A DNA stretch of 64,000 bases from Gemmatimonadota bacterium (GCA_016191225.1 JACPPC010000018.1:62001-126000); one strand, 5' to 3'; shown: positions 34,860 to 44,478, counted from the stretch's first letter. Notes: generated by a model not told the origin, from the letters alone. Made by a program: numbers and translations.

Positions 34860-36344
34860 GTGCCGCCCCCGTTCCCGCTGGGCGTCGCCCTGGTGGTGGG
34901 AGCGATCCTCGCCTGGGACATCGTGGTCGCCTCGCGCGGTGCGCAGGCACCCGCCGCGGCGCCGGCCCTCCGCGCCCTGACGGCGCTGACGGGGATCCTG
35001 CTGGCCCCCGGGCTCCTCGTGGCGGTGGCCGACGGCGCCCTGCTCACCGCCCGGCTCACGCAGCAGCTGTGGTGGCTTTGGCCGGCGACGGTGGCCTGTG
35101 CCACGCTGCAGGCGGCGTGGGTGGCGCTGCGGCGGCCGGTGGCCCCGGCAGTCGCGCTTCCCCTCGCGGCCTGGAACGGGCTGCTGCTCGTGGCGGCGGC
35201 GGCTCGCGTGCTGCCCGAGCGGGGAATGGACGAGCCCGCGTGGATGGGGGCCGTGGCGGCGGCGGTACTGCACGCCTGTGCGGCGGTGGCGGGGCCGGCG
35301 GCGCTCACCTCGCCGTTCATGGTGCTGCCGCCGGTGCTCGCGCCGTCGCTCCCGTCGCGGTGGAGACCGGTGGCGGTGGTGCGCGCCGGCGTGTCGGCGG
35401 TTGCCGCCCTCGCGTCGGCGCTCGTGCTGTCGCGCCTGCCGGGGGCCGTCGAGGCGCGGCGCAGCTACGCACGATACGCGGTGGAGCGCCTGCAGGAGCG
35501 GCCGTCGGGGGACATCGCGATCGGGCTGCGCATCCTGCCGCGGATCGACCGCGCGCCGTCGCCGTACGCCTTGCGCGGCGACCTCGCCCTCGCCGACAGC
35601 GTGCAGCCACGCGCGCTGCTCGTGCGCGTGGCGGCCGCGACGCCGCTGGCCGCCCTCGACTCGCTCGCCCGCGCGCTCGAACCCCTGCGGCGCGACTCGG
35701 TGCAGCTGGTGCTCGAGGCCGCCGAGGGGTCGGCGCGGGTGGACCCACGGGTGCTCGAGCGACTCGCCCGCCGGCTGCGCCCGGAGTTCGTGGTGATCGA
35801 GGCCGAGCCCCCGGCGCGTCGCGGCGCGCGCGGCTCCGACCCGCTTGTCCGGCTCGAGGAGGCGGGGCGCGGAGTACATGCGGGATACGCGGGAGCGCGC
35901 GTGGTCGTGGCGATCGACCCGCTGATGAGCGATGCCCGCGCCTGGTTCACATGGGCTCGCACGCGCGCGGCCGGCGTGGCGGTGGCGGGAGTGGTCCTTC
36001 GCGCGGGCACCGGCGGCGCGGCAGAACTCGACGAGCAGCTGGCGATGGTGTCGCAGTGGATCGCCTCGCAACCGAGCGACCGGCCGGTGTGGGTCACGCG
36101 GCTGGCCACCGCACCGGCGGCGCACGGCGAGGAGGCACAGGCCCTCGCGTGGCGCGGGCTCCTCGCCTGGGCGATGCGCACTCCCGACGTGCGGGGCGTG
36201 CTCGCCGGGCCGGCGAGCGACTACGCGGACGTGACCGGCGTGCGTGCCGCGAGCGGCCGGCTGCGGCCGGTGGCTCGAGTGCTCGCCGCGACCGCGCACG
36301 GCCTGCGCGAGGGGCGCGCGGCAACGCGGGCGTCACCACCGTAG
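34860..36344 (+). CDS. Membrane protein with large C-terminal domain, unassigned
   Basis: 494 residues. Residues 1-205 have about seven hydrophobic helices. Residues 215-490 form a soluble alpha/beta region with repeating hydrophobic strand-helix units (VQPRALLVRVAAAT; SVQLVLEAAE; EFVVIEAEPP; GARVVVAIDPLM; AGVAVAGVVLRAG), spaced like a TIM barrel or a polysaccharide-deacetylase/glycosidase-like domain, but no catalytic motif is recognised. GTG 34860 is one base after the previous stop (34858), so the two are coupled. I do not recognise it. Confidence 0.7.
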   Translation: MPPPFPLGVALVVGAILAWDIVVASRGAQAPAAAPALRALTALTGILLAPGLLVAVADGALLTARLTQQLWWLWPATVACATLQAAWVALRRPVAPAVALPLAAWNGLLLVAAAARVLPERGMDEPAWMGAVAAAVLHACAAVAGPAALTSPFMVLPPVLAPSLPSRWRPVAVVRAGVSAVAALASALVLSRLPGAVEARRSYARYAVERLQERPSGDIAIGLRILPRIDRAPSPYALRGDLALADSVQPRALLVRVAAATPLAALDSLARALEPLRRDSVQLVLEAAEGSARVDPRVLERLARRLRPEFVVIEAEPPARRGARGSDPLVRLEEAGRGVHAGYAGARVVVAIDPLMSDARAWFTWARTRAAGVAVAGVVLRAGTGGAAELDEQLAMVSQWIASQPSDRPVWVTRLATAPAAHGEEAQALAWRGLLAWAMRTPDVRGVLAGPASDYADVTGVRAASGRLRPVARVLAATAHGLREGRAATRASPP

Positions 36345-36369
36345 CGCTGGCGGAATGGGAGCGGCAGGT

Positions 36370-36386
36370 CCTGCGCTGCGCGCAGG
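36370..36386. terminator. Short hairpin between convergent genes
   Basis: 7-bp stem (CCTGCGC / GCGCAGG) with a three-base loop (TGC), in the 87-base gap between the ends of 34860-36344 and the M16 gene. No T run. Confidence 0.35.
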
Positions 36387-36431
36387 GTGACGGGGACGTC
36401 CGGCGCTCGGGAGGACACGGGCGTGCCGCGC

Positions 36432-39080
36432 TCAGGAGGACGGCGCCGTGCCGCGCACCACGCCCTCCACCCGCCGAGCGTCGTCGAAGTCGCGCTGCGC
36501 CAGCGCCTGGATGTCCGCCGGCGTCACCGCGCGCACGCGACCCTCCCACGCCTCGAGCTCGACCAGTCCCTCGCCGAACAGCCAGGCGTCGAGCACGTCA
36601 CCGAGCACGGCCGCCCCGCCCTGCTGCCGGATCGCGTGCGCGCCGATCGCATGCTCGCGCGCCCGCGCGAGTTCGGCATGGGTGACCGGCTCGGCGCGCA
36701 ATCGCGCGAACTCGGCCACGAGCCCCTCGCGCGCCTCGCCCTCGCGCTCGGGACTGGTGGCGATGTAGGCGCTGAACAACCCGCCGAGCGGGCGCTCGCG
36801 CGGCGAGGCGACGACGGTGTAGGCGAGCGAGCGACGGTCACGCAGTTCCTCGAAGAAGCGCCCCCCGAGCCCGCTGGCGATGCCGGACAGCAGGTGCGCC
36901 GCGAACCGGTCGGCGTCGCGGCGCGCGGGCCCCGGGTAGGCGATGCAGATCGCCGTCTGCTGCTTGGCGCGCGACTCGGCGCTGGTGATCGCGCGCGACG
37001 GCCACGGCGCCACCGGGTGCACCGGCGGCTCGGCATGCTCGAGCGGCGCGAAGGCCCCCGCCAGCAGCGCCGCCGCCTCGGCGGGATCGACGTCGCCGGC
37101 GAGGGCGAGGACGAGCGGCGCTCCCCGCCGCAGCGCGCCGTGCCAGTCGCGCAGCGCGCCGACGTCGAGCGCGGCGAGCGACGCCGGGGTGCCGAGCACG
37201 CTGGTGCCGTAGGGGTGGCCGGCGTAGGCGGCATCGAGCATCAGCCGCATCGGCCAGGCATACATGTCGTCGCGCAGGCTGGCGAGGTCGGACATGAGCT
37301 TGGCGCGCTCCGCCTCGATCGCCTCGGGGGCGAAGGCAGGCTCGAGCACCACCTCGGCGAGGAGCGCGGTGGCCTCGGGCAGCCGCGCGAGGGGCACCGA
37401 GATGCTCCAGCCGAACGAGTCGCTGGTCACGTTCGGACCGAGCGAGCCCCCGAGTTCCTCGGTCGCGCGGGCGAGGGCGGCGGCGCCGCGCACGGTCGTG
37501 CCCCGCACGCTCGAGCGCAACGCGAGTGCGGTGCGTCCGGCGACGGCCACCGGGTCGTCCACGGCGCCACCGAGCGCGGTCACCGCGAGGTGCACCATGG
37601 GGGACCCCGGCCGCCGCCGCACGATGACGGGGACGCCGTGGGCGGTGCGATGGACGGTGGTGGGGCCCCGCTCCTCGACGAGCGCGGGCGCGCGCGGTGG
37701 CGCCACGACCGCGGGGAGGTCGGCGACGTCCGCGAGCGGAGGGCGCGCGGGACGGGCGGCGTCGAGCCACCGGCGGGGATCCTCACCCGCACCGACGAGC
37801 GGCGGCTGGCCGCGCGGCCGGTAGGCGACCGCGGACGCCTGCGCGGCATCGAGATGGCGCCGGATCGCCCCGGTGACGTCGGCAGGGGTGGCGGTGAGCA
37901 GCGCGGCGAGGTAGCGGTCGCCGGCGCGCCAGTCGCCGCTCGCCTCCCACTCGGCGAGGTGCATGGCCTGGCCGTCCATCGACTCGAGGCGGCGGAGCCA
38001 GCGAGCCTCGTGCAGCCGCCGCGCGCGCACGAGGTCGCGCTCGAGCACCCCGTCCGCCGCGAGGGCATGCACCTCGGCCCAGGCGGCGCGCGTCGCGGCG
38101 GCCAGCGTGGCGGCGGGCCCCTCGACGTGCAGCGCGAAGACGCCGAGCTCCGTGGGCGTGTAGTGGAAGGCGCCCACGTCGCTGGCCAGCTGCCGGTCGC
38201 GCACGGCACGGTAGAGCCGCGACGCGCGGCCGCTGCCGAGCACCGCGGCCGCGAGGTCGAGTCGCGGCGTGTCGGGATGGTCGAGGGGCGTGGTGCGCCA
38301 GCCGATCGCGGCATGCCCCTGCACGATGTCGCCCTCGAGCTCGCGCCAGCGGAAGCCGGCCGGTCCCTCCTCGCGCGGGCCGCGGTCGCGGGCGACGGCT
38401 CCGGCCGGAAGGGTTCCCCAGCGCGCGGCGACGCCGGCCACCACCTCGCCGGGGTCGACGTCGCCGACGACGGCCAGCACGGTATTGGACGGCCGGTAGT
38501 GGGCGCGATAGAAGGCGTCGACCGTGTCGCGGGTGAAGGACCGCAGCAGCGGCTCGCGCCCGATGCGCCAGCGCCGCATGCGGTGCCGGTCGTGCAGCAC
38601 CTCGTAGAGCGTCTCGATCGTGACCGCGCCCGGGTCGTCGGCCTTGCGGCGCGCCTCCTGGATGATCACCTCGAGTTCGCGTGCGAGCTCGCCGGCGTCG
38701 ATCACCGAGTGGGCGTAGGCATCGAACTGGATGTCGAGTCCCGCCGCCAGCCGCGCCGCGGGGAGCACCGTGTAGTACGCGGTGTGGTCGTAGATCGTCC
38801 CCGCGTTGAGGATCCCGCCGCCGGCCTTGGTGGCCTTGGCGATCTCCCCGGGGCCGCGCGTGGGAGTCCCCTTGAAGTACATGTGCTCGAGCACGTGCGA
38901 GATGCCGACGACGTCGTCGGCCTCGTCGAAGTAGCCCGCCTTGACCCAGGTGACGATGGCCACGACCGGCGCGGTGGTGTCGCGGCGGACGAGCAGGGTG
39001 AGCCCGTTGTCGAGCACCAGGCGCTGCACGTCGTCGCGCGCCGGCGGGCCGGCGCCGCCCCTCCCGTCGCCGCCGGTCAC
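36432..39080 (-). CDS. M16-family zinc metallopeptidase, two tandem halves
   Basis: 882 residues made of two pitrilysin-like halves. The N-terminal half has the inverted zinc motif HxxEH (His62, Glu65, His66 in SHVLEHMYFKG) and the distal Glu in LEVIIQEARRK; it is the catalytic half. The C-terminal half (from about residue 450) has lost the motif, as usual. No clear signal peptide, so it may be cytoplasmic or use an unusual route; many relatives are periplasmic. GTG 39080 overlaps the preceding stop (GTGA). It ends a four-gene minus-strand unit. Confidence 0.92.
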   Translation of the reverse strand: MTGGDGRGGAGPPARDDVQRLVLDNGLTLLVRRDTTAPVVAIVTWVKAGYFDEADDVVGISHVLEHMYFKGTPTRGPGEIAKATKAGGGILNAGTIYDHTAYYTVLPAARLAAGLDIQFDAYAHSVIDAGELARELEVIIQEARRKADDPGAVTIETLYEVLHDRHRMRRWRIGREPLLRSFTRDTVDAFYRAHYRPSNTVLAVVGDVDPGEVVAGVAARWGTLPAGAVARDRGPREEGPAGFRWRELEGDIVQGHAAIGWRTTPLDHPDTPRLDLAAAVLGSGRASRLYRAVRDRQLASDVGAFHYTPTELGVFALHVEGPAATLAAATRAAWAEVHALAADGVLERDLVRARRLHEARWLRRLESMDGQAMHLAEWEASGDWRAGDRYLAALLTATPADVTGAIRRHLDAAQASAVAYRPRGQPPLVGAGEDPRRWLDAARPARPPLADVADLPAVVAPPRAPALVEERGPTTVHRTAHGVPVIVRRRPGSPMVHLAVTALGGAVDDPVAVAGRTALALRSSVRGTTVRGAAALARATEELGGSLGPNVTSDSFGWSISVPLARLPEATALLAEVVLEPAFAPEAIEAERAKLMSDLASLRDDMYAWPMRLMLDAAYAGHPYGTSVLGTPASLAALDVGALRDWHGALRRGAPLVLALAGDVDPAEAAALLAGAFAPLEHAEPPVHPVAPWPSRAITSAESRAKQQTAICIAYPGPARRDADRFAAHLLSGIASGLGGRFFEELRDRRSLAYTVVASPRERPLGGLFSAYIATSPEREGEAREGLVAEFARLRAEPVTHAELARAREHAIGAHAIRQQGGAAVLGDVLDAWLFGEGLVELEAWEGRVRAVTPADIQALAQRDFDDARRVEGVVRGTAPSS

Positions 39081-39370
39081 GCGCCGACGAGCAGCCCGGA
39101 GAGCCCCACGAGGCCGGCGCCGTGGATCGACGCCAGCATGCCGCGCATCGTCGAGGCGCCGAGCACGCCGAAGGCGACGAAGCCGTTCACGCGACCGATC
39201 GGGAAGTCACGGAGCTGGTACGACGCGTGCAGGCGGAGCCGGGCGCGCGGTTCACGCGCCGGCCCGCACGGCGACGCGACGCGGCTGCTCGAGCGCCGGG
39301 CGCGTGGGGGCGATGGCGCGAAGGACCGCCCGGCCGGCGGGGGCCGCGGCGATGGCGCGGGTGGGCGCAC
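39077..39370 (-). CDS. Small hypothetical protein, start unclear (possible frameshift)
   Basis: Only the last 55 residues look coding (LHASYQLRDFPIGRVNGFVA, then ASTMRGMLASIHGAGLVGLSG). The stop overlaps the M16 start by GTGA, as in a real operon gene. The only in-frame start (GTG 39370) lies 119 bases inside the preceding gene, an unusually long overlap. Either the gene begins at a rare codon or it is the continuation of 39252-39530 after a frameshift. Confidence 0.35.
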   Translation of the reverse strand: MRPPAPSPRPPPAGRSFAPSPPRARRSSSRVASPCGPAREPRARLRLHASYQLRDFPIGRVNGFVAFGVLGASTMRGMLASIHGAGLVGLSGLLVGA

Positions 39371-39530
39371 CGCGGTGGACGCTGGGGATGCCGGCGACGA
39401 GCGCGCAGCGCACGAGCGCCTCGCGGGCCCTCGAGGCGGCGGGGATGCGCACGAGCGCCAGGACGTCGCCGGTCCCCTGGCGCGCGACGAGGTCGATGCC
39501 GGCGCGCGGAGCCGCGCGCCGGCCGCTCAC
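39252..39530 (-). CDS. Small hypothetical protein
   Basis: 92 residues, not recognised. Coding-like sequence (GIDLVARQGTGDVLALVRIP; REALVRCALVAGIPSVHRGA) with basic, Ala-rich composition. GTG 39530 overlaps the stop of the TPR gene (GTGA), which supports the frame. Its C-terminus (RRVAVRAGA) runs into the next frame's coding-like segment, so a one-base frameshift could join the two into a single protein of about 150 residues. Confidence 0.5.
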   Translation of the reverse strand: MSGRRAAPRAGIDLVARQGTGDVLALVRIPAASRAREALVRCALVAGIPSVHRGAPTRAIAAAPAGRAVLRAIAPTRPALEQPRRVAVRAGA

Positions 39531-40642
39531 TTCACGATCCGCAGGAGCCGCGCGTTGGCGCACCCGCGAATGAAGCTCTCCGGATCGGCCGCCGAGATGC
39601 GGACGCCGGTGAGCGAGTGGTGCCGGCGGGCCTCGGTCTGCATGAACTCCGAGAGCGACCGCCCCGAGAACGACGCGTTCTCGTCGCGGAGCTGGCGCAC
39701 GATCTCCTCCCACGAGCCGTCGAGGGCGCGCCCGTCGCGGGTCATCACCTGGTGCGGCTGCGCCGGCGCCGGCTTGGCGCCGGTGAGGTCGTCGATCAGC
39801 GCGCCGAACAGCTCGAGCTGCTGGCGCGCCTCCCGCTCCTCCTCCTCGGCGGCCCGCTGCTCGATGTCGGCAAGCATCTCCTCGATCGGGTCGGGCTCGC
39901 CGGCGAGGTCGGCGAGGCGCTCGTGCCAGGGGGCGAGCTCGGTGTCGCCCTCCTTGAGGCGGTAGATCGACTGCTTGAGCTCCACCAGGCGCCAGATGCC
40001 GAGCTCGTCCCAGTGGTCGTCGGGGACGGTGCGGTCGAGGTGGTAGAGGGATGCCTCGTACTCGCCGCGGTCGTAGAGGATGTTGGCGAGGTAGATGCGC
40101 GCCTCGGTGTGGTCGCCGTCGAGCTGGAGGGCGCGGCGCAGCGAGGCGATCGCCCCGTCGTCGTCGCCGGCGCGGTGCTGCGTGTAGCCCACGAGGGCGA
40201 CCGCCTCGGCGCTGTCGGGGACCTGCTGCACGGCGACGTCGAAGAACTCGCGCGCCTCGTCGGTGAGGCCATCGCGAAAGAGGGCGCGCCCGATCTGCAG
40301 CATCAGGTCGAGATCGTCCTGGTAGCCGAGCTCGAGGGTCTTGCGGAAGTGGGCGACGGCCGCCGCGGGGCGCCCGAACTTGAGCAGGGTTTCGCCGAGG
40401 CCGGCGAGGGCATCCTCGTGCTCGCCGTCGAGGACGAGCGCCTCCTCGAAGCTCCGGCGCGCCCATGCGAACTCCTCGCGCGCGAGCCGGGCGTAGCCGA
40501 CACCGACATGGAGCTCGACCGCGGCGGGATAGAGCGTGAGTCCCTCGCGCAGGGTCTCGATCGCGAGGTCGTAATTGCCCTCGTTGTACAGCTGGTGCGC
40601 GCGCTCGTCGTACTCTTCGGAACTCAGGAATGGCGTCGACAT
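39527..40642 (-). CDS. TPR-repeat protein
   Basis: 371 residues. Residues 8-230 are at least six tetratricopeptide repeats (YNEGNYDLAIETLREGLTLY; FGRPAAAVAHFRKTLELGY; RAGDDDGAIASLRRALQLD). A Glu-rich helical linker (about 255-275) and a C-terminal domain of about 90 residues (GSWEEIVRQLRDENASFSGR) follow. It has no signal peptide and would act as a scaffold. A Shine-Dalgarno (AGGAG) precedes ATG 40642; it heads the unit that ends with the M16 peptidase. Confidence 0.88.
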   Translation of the reverse strand: MSTPFLSSEEYDERAHQLYNEGNYDLAIETLREGLTLYPAAVELHVGVGYARLAREEFAWARRSFEEALVLDGEHEDALAGLGETLLKFGRPAAAVAHFRKTLELGYQDDLDLMLQIGRALFRDGLTDEAREFFDVAVQQVPDSAEAVALVGYTQHRAGDDDGAIASLRRALQLDGDHTEARIYLANILYDRGEYEASLYHLDRTVPDDHWDELGIWRLVELKQSIYRLKEGDTELAPWHERLADLAGEPDPIEEMLADIEQRAAEEEEREARQQLELFGALIDDLTGAKPAPAQPHQVMTRDGRALDGSWEEIVRQLRDENASFSGRSLSEFMQTEARRHHSLTGVRISAADPESFIRGCANARLLRIVK

Positions 40643-40743
40643 GGCAGGCGGTCTCCTGTGTTTCGGAGTCTTCGGAATGGTACCACGCGGGTCGGCGGGA
40701 GTTCAATGGCCGGAATCGGGGGCCGGGTTCCTCCGGTCGGGGT

Positions 40744-41658
40744 TCAGGCGGCGGACGCGAGCGACACGGCAATCGAGGCCGCGAGCGAGGCGTTACGCTC
40801 GAGCAGGGCGAGGTTGGCGCCGAGGGAGCGCCCCTGCGTCGCGCGCTCGACGGCGGCGAGGAGGAAGGGGGTCACGGCGGCGCCGCGCACGCCCCGCACG
40901 CGGGCCTCGGCGACGGCGGCGACGACCGCTTCCTCGACCACGGCCCGATCGAGGGCGTCGTCGCGCGCGAGGGGCTGCACCACGAGCAGCGCGCCGGGGC
41001 GCCCGAGGGCGCGGTGCGCCCGGAAGGCGCGCGCGACATCCTCGACCCGGTCGAGGCGCTGCGCAAGTGGAATGCCGGTGCCGGTGGTGAAGAAGCCCGG
41101 CAGTTCGTCGCAGCGGAATCCGACCACCGGGACGCCGAGGGTGTCGAGCCGCTCCATCGTGGCGGCGAGGTCGAGGATCGCCTTGGCGCCGGCGCAGACG
41201 ACCACGGCGCTCGTGCGCGCGAGCTCGACGAGGTCGGCGGATTCGTCGAATGCGGGCTCGCGGTGCACGCCGCCGATGCCGCCGGTCGCGAAGACGGAAA
41301 TGCCCGCGGCGGCGCAGAGCGCGAGGGTGGCGGCCACGGTGGTCGCGCCGTCCTCGCCGCGGGCGACGGCGAGGGCGAGGTCGCGCGCGGCGACCTTGTG
41401 CACCCCCTCGCGCGCGAGGAAGCGCGCCAGCTCGGCGGGCTCAAGGCCGAAGGTCGGCTGTCCGCGCACCACGGCCGCGATCGCCGGCACGGCGCGCTCG
41501 CGCGCCACGGCCCGCGTCATGCGCGTGGCGGCCTCGGCGTTGGCGGGAATGGGGAGTCCCTGGGCCAGCACGGAACTCTCGAGGGCGACCACGGGAGCGC
41601 CGGCGGCGAGGGCGGCGGCGATCTCCGGGAGGATGCGAACCGCGGTCGGGGCGGCCAC
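40744..41658 (-). CDS. psuG: Pseudouridine-5'-phosphate glycosidase
   Basis: 304 residues. PsuG reversibly splits pseudouridine 5'-phosphate to uracil and ribose 5-phosphate. The family's conserved pieces are visible: [28 protein letters not shown] (Lys for Schiff base), [25 protein letters not shown], and [18 protein letters not shown] 41658 is chosen because it gives the usual N-terminus; the frame is open further upstream into the preceding gene. No PsuK kinase gene is adjacent. It lies eight bases after the beta-lactamase-like gene. Confidence 0.93.
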   Translation of the reverse strand: MAAPTAVRILPEIAAALAAGAPVVALESSVLAQGLPIPANAEAATRMTRAVARERAVPAIAAVVRGQPTFGLEPAELARFLAREGVHKVAARDLALAVARGEDGATTVAATLALCAAAGISVFATGGIGGVHREPAFDESADLVELARTSAVVVCAGAKAILDLAATMERLDTLGVPVVGFRCDELPGFFTTGTGIPLAQRLDRVEDVARAFRAHRALGRPGALLVVQPLARDDALDRAVVEEAVVAAVAEARVRGVRGAAVTPFLLAAVERATQGRSLGANLALLERNASLAASIAVSLASAA

Positions 41659-41666
41659 TCCCGACG

Positions 41667-42620
41667 CTACCTGGGGGACACGGCGGGCGCCACCGCGCGC
41701 GGCCAGGCCGCGACCACCGCACGCCCGATGGCGCCGAGCGTGAGATGCGCCTCCTGGTCCACGGTCCAGAGCTGGTCGGCGTTCTCCCTGGTCAGCGCAC
41801 ACGCGACCACGCGTGACTGCAGGAAGTAGATCGTGCACTCGGTGCGCGAGGCGTCGACCGATCCCGTCTTGTGCGGATTGCGCACCCCGGTCACGTACCG
41901 CTGCATGCGATCACCGTCCTGGTTCGCGTCGAGCAGGGCGAGCATCGCGCTGTCGGCGGCGGGGCTCACGGCACGGCCGTTGGCGATCAGGCCGAACAGG
42001 GTCGCCATCTCGGTGGGGGTCGTGACGCCGAGGCCGTACTTCCTGGTCGAGTCGGGGGCGACGGAGCTGGCCCACGTGGAGACCTTGTGGTGCACCTTGG
42101 TGTGCGGCAGCCCGAGCGCCTCCATCTTCGCCCAGACGCGGCGAATCAGGATCCGGTCGAGGAGGAGGTTGGTGGCCGTGTTGTCGGAGACGGCGATCAT
42201 GAGGGCGGTCGCGTCGCGCACGGTGAGGCCGAGGCCGTTGTGGAGGAGGTGCAGCACGCCGGACCCGCCCACCTTGTCGATCTCGAGGAGGGTGAGCGGA
42301 TCGTCGAGGCGAAGCTGTCCCTTGGCGACGAGGTCGTACACCGTGACCATCACGGGGACCTTGACCAGCGACGCGGTGGGGAAGGTCTCGTCACCGCGCC
42401 GCGAGAGGCGCTCGCCGGTGTCGAGGTTGTGGATCGCGTAGCCGGTCACGCCGTGGTGGGCGTCGGCGATCGAGTCGAGCGTGCGATGCAACCGTGAGGT
42501 GTCGGCGCGGGTGAACGCGACCGCGGACAGCGCTGCGGGGCGCGCGGCGGGGGCCTGTCCGCGCGAGGGCCCGGACGCGAGCGCGAGGGCGAGCGCCAGC
42601 GCGGCGGCGCGCCGCGTCAC
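41667..42620 (-). CDS. Exported class A beta-lactamase-like serine hydrolase
   Basis: 317 residues with a signal peptide (about 1-22). The penicillin-recognising triad of motifs is complete: SLVK (Ser84-Lys87), SDN (145-147) and KTG (in NPHKTGSVD). The omega-loop ExxLN that supplies the deacylating Glu166 of class A beta-lactamases is not visible: the corresponding region (about 176-198) reads [20 protein letters not shown]. The protein may bind penicillin without hydrolysing it well, or act as a D,D-peptidase. GTG 42620 overlaps the preceding stop (GTGA). Confidence 0.8.
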   Translation of the reverse strand: MTRRAAALALALALASGPSRGQAPAARPAALSAVAFTRADTSRLHRTLDSIADAHHGVTGYAIHNLDTGERLSRRGDETFPTASLVKVPVMVTVYDLVAKGQLRLDDPLTLLEIDKVGGSGVLHLLHNGLGLTVRDATALMIAVSDNTATNLLLDRILIRRVWAKMEALGLPHTKVHHKVSTWASSVAPDSTRKYGLGVTTPTEMATLFGLIANGRAVSPAADSAMLALLDANQDGDRMQRYVTGVRNPHKTGSVDASRTECTIYFLQSRVVACALTRENADQLWTVDQEAHLTLGAIGRAVVAAWPRAVAPAVSPR

Positions 42621-42844
42621 GGGTCGTTCGCGAACGCGTCCGCCGGGCGCCGCTCGATGAGGTCGCGCTCCCTCGACGTCGGATCCCAGATCGCCATGAT
42701 GATCACCTTCTCGCCGAAGTAGCAATCGAAGGCGCGACCCTCGCCCTTGGGGATCGGGATCTCGTGCCCATCCTCGAACTTGAGCACGACGGTCGGGTAC
42801 TTCTCGTTCACGTACTTCTTGCGCAGGCGCTTGGCGGGCTTCAT
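42617..42844 (-). CDS. Small basic hypothetical protein
   Basis: 75 residues, not recognised. Lys/Arg-rich N-terminus (KPAKRLRKKYVNEKY), then short strands (TVVLKFEDGHEIPIPKGEG; EKVIIMAIWD). An SH3-like or RNA-binding small domain is possible. It is coupled by GTGA to the beta-lactamase-like gene. ATG 42844 is preceded by TCAATTTG and five bases, close to the TAnnTTTG box. Confidence 0.6.
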   Translation of the reverse strand: MKPAKRLRKKYVNEKYPTVVLKFEDGHEIPIPKGEGRAFDCYFGEKVIIMAIWDPTSRERDLIERRPADAFANDP

Positions 42845-43579
42845 GGGCTCAAATTGAAGCGCGCGGCCGGGGGGAGCAACCCGTCGCCGGCCGGCAGCGA
42901 AGGCGCCGCGCGGCTCGATCACGGCCGGCTCCCACCCCGCCTCGCCGAGGAGGGCCGCGAGATCGGGCGTGGCGCCCGGCTCGATCCCTGACGTTCCGGG
43001 AATGGGCACGCCGGCGGCGGCGCGAGGTCGCCGGGGAATCGCTTGCCGAGGTTGCAGCGAACGGTGGCCGTCGGATTCCAGGGCGCCGTGCCACGCGCAC
43101 GCCAGGCAACGGCCCAGCCCGGGAAGGGGGCCGCGCGAAGGTGATCGAAGCACGTCGATCGCAGGCGGATGCCGCCGAGGCACGGCCCGTCGGACGAGTG
43201 GACCTCCCCAGTCGCGATGCGCACAGAGGCCCCGAGGGCTTCGAGCGCGGCGGCGAGCACGACGCCGGAATCGACGGCGCCGGCTTTGGCCCGGCAGGAA
43301 GCGGTGGCGACCAGCGGTGCGGGCCACAGGTGCCTCTCGGGATGCGCCGGTGCCCAGCGGGAGAGGTTTTGGGGGGTGCGGTACCGGCGCCACAGCAGTG
43401 TTGCACGGCAAGCAGCCGAATCGGCGCGAATGGGGGTCGCGGGTCAAGATGACGGCCCCGAGGGGAGGGACATCGCGCCGCCACACCGAATTGCGCGGGG
43501 CACGAGAATTGCCTCTTCACGCCCCGACTTCCCGGCGGACTCTCCGCCGGGGCGCCCACCCTCAGTGACGCGAGCGAAC
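42845..43579. other. Intergenic region with coding-like debris
   Basis: 735 bases without an intact gene. Minus-strand patches look coding but change frame: ALEALGASVRIATGEVHSSD (about 43200-43255), then FDHLRAAPFPGWAVAWRARG, and DLAALLGEAGWEPAVIEPRG (about 42900-42960) in another. No family recognised; probably a decayed gene. The promoters of 42617-42844 and 43580-44452 must also lie here. Confidence 0.4.
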
Positions 43580-44452
43580 ATGTCCCTCTCCGTTGGATCC
43601 CGCAGGGCCCTCGCCCTGCTCGCCCGTCTCGCCCCGGCGGCGGCGCAGGCCCAGTTCGGCTCGGCTTCCTATGCCGCGAGCACCACCTTCGCGAGCGCCG
43701 GGGGCGTCTGCACCTCGATGACGCTGGCGAAGGATGCCGGCGGCTACTGGACCTCGTGGGGTGGCTGCGGCGGCCCCGCCCTCTGGCGCTACGACAACAG
43801 TGGCGCCTACCTCGCGACCTACACCCCCGGGCTCGACCTGCGGTCGATCTTCACGGACGCGTCGGGGAACCTGTACGCGAGCATGTTCAGCTCGAACAAC
43901 GTGCTCAAGATGTCGTCGCCCGGCGTGTTCGTGTACGACGCGAGCCTCGGTGGCCCGGGCAAGGACCCCCAGTCCGGCGTGCGGCGCGACAACGGCGGCG
44001 GCCTGATCACCGCCGAGTACGGCACGGTGAAGCAGTGGGACGCCTTGGGCACCTACCTCGGCGCGACCAGCCTCGTCGGATTCGGCGCGGGCGGCGAGGC
44101 CGCCTATCCGCAGGCCGTGAGCATCGTGGCCGCGGGTGGCAAGTGGCTGACGTACGACGGAGCTTCGAGCGACCTCTCGATGTGGGACCCGTCCACGGGC
44201 ACGCGGCTGGGCACCACCACGCTGATCGGCGCCGGGACCTCGTTCGACTCCGGCTTCTCGCTCAGCTGCGCGGACGACAAGGTGTGGCTCATGGACGGCG
44301 GGTACACCGGCACCTGGCGCGGATACGACGTCGGCCTCGCCTGTGATGCGGGCGGCGGCAGCGTCGTGCCGGAGCCGGCCACGATCTCGCTGCTCGGCCT
44401 CGGGCTCGCCGGGGTCGCGCTCGTGGCGCGTCGCCGTCGTCTCGCGGCGTAG
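43580..44452 (+). CDS. PEP-CTERM exported protein
   Basis: 290 residues. Signal peptide (about 1-24, ending PAAAQAQ), a beta-rich body with NHL- or beta-propeller-like repeats (LRSIFTDASGNLYASMFSS; GGGLITAEYGTVKQWDALG) and a textbook C-terminal PEP-CTERM signal (VVPEPATISLLGLGLAGVAL, then RRRR). An exosortase should cut the tail during export. ATG 43580 is chosen because the signal peptide follows directly. Together with the broken gene at 21936-22440 it shows this genome uses the PEP-CTERM system. Confidence 0.85.
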   Translation: MSLSVGSRRALALLARLAPAAAQAQFGSASYAASTTFASAGGVCTSMTLAKDAGGYWTSWGGCGGPALWRYDNSGAYLATYTPGLDLRSIFTDASGNLYASMFSSNNVLKMSSPGVFVYDASLGGPGKDPQSGVRRDNGGGLITAEYGTVKQWDALGTYLGATSLVGFGAGGEAAYPQAVSIVAAGGKWLTYDGASSDLSMWDPSTGTRLGTTTLIGAGTSFDSGFSLSCADDKVWLMDGGYTGTWRGYDVGLACDAGGGSVVPEPATISLLGLGLAGVALVARRRRLAA

Positions 44453-44478
44453 TCGCGGCGCAGGTCCGGCACAGGCAG

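Noticed and set aside
36387..39965. 1192-codon plus-strand frame opposite the M16 and TPR genes
   Set aside because: Same effect; the HxxEH peptidase on the other strand explains the region.
43169..43579. N-terminal extension of the PEP-CTERM protein
   Set aside because: The upstream residues are not coding-like, and a signal peptide begins exactly at ATG 43580.
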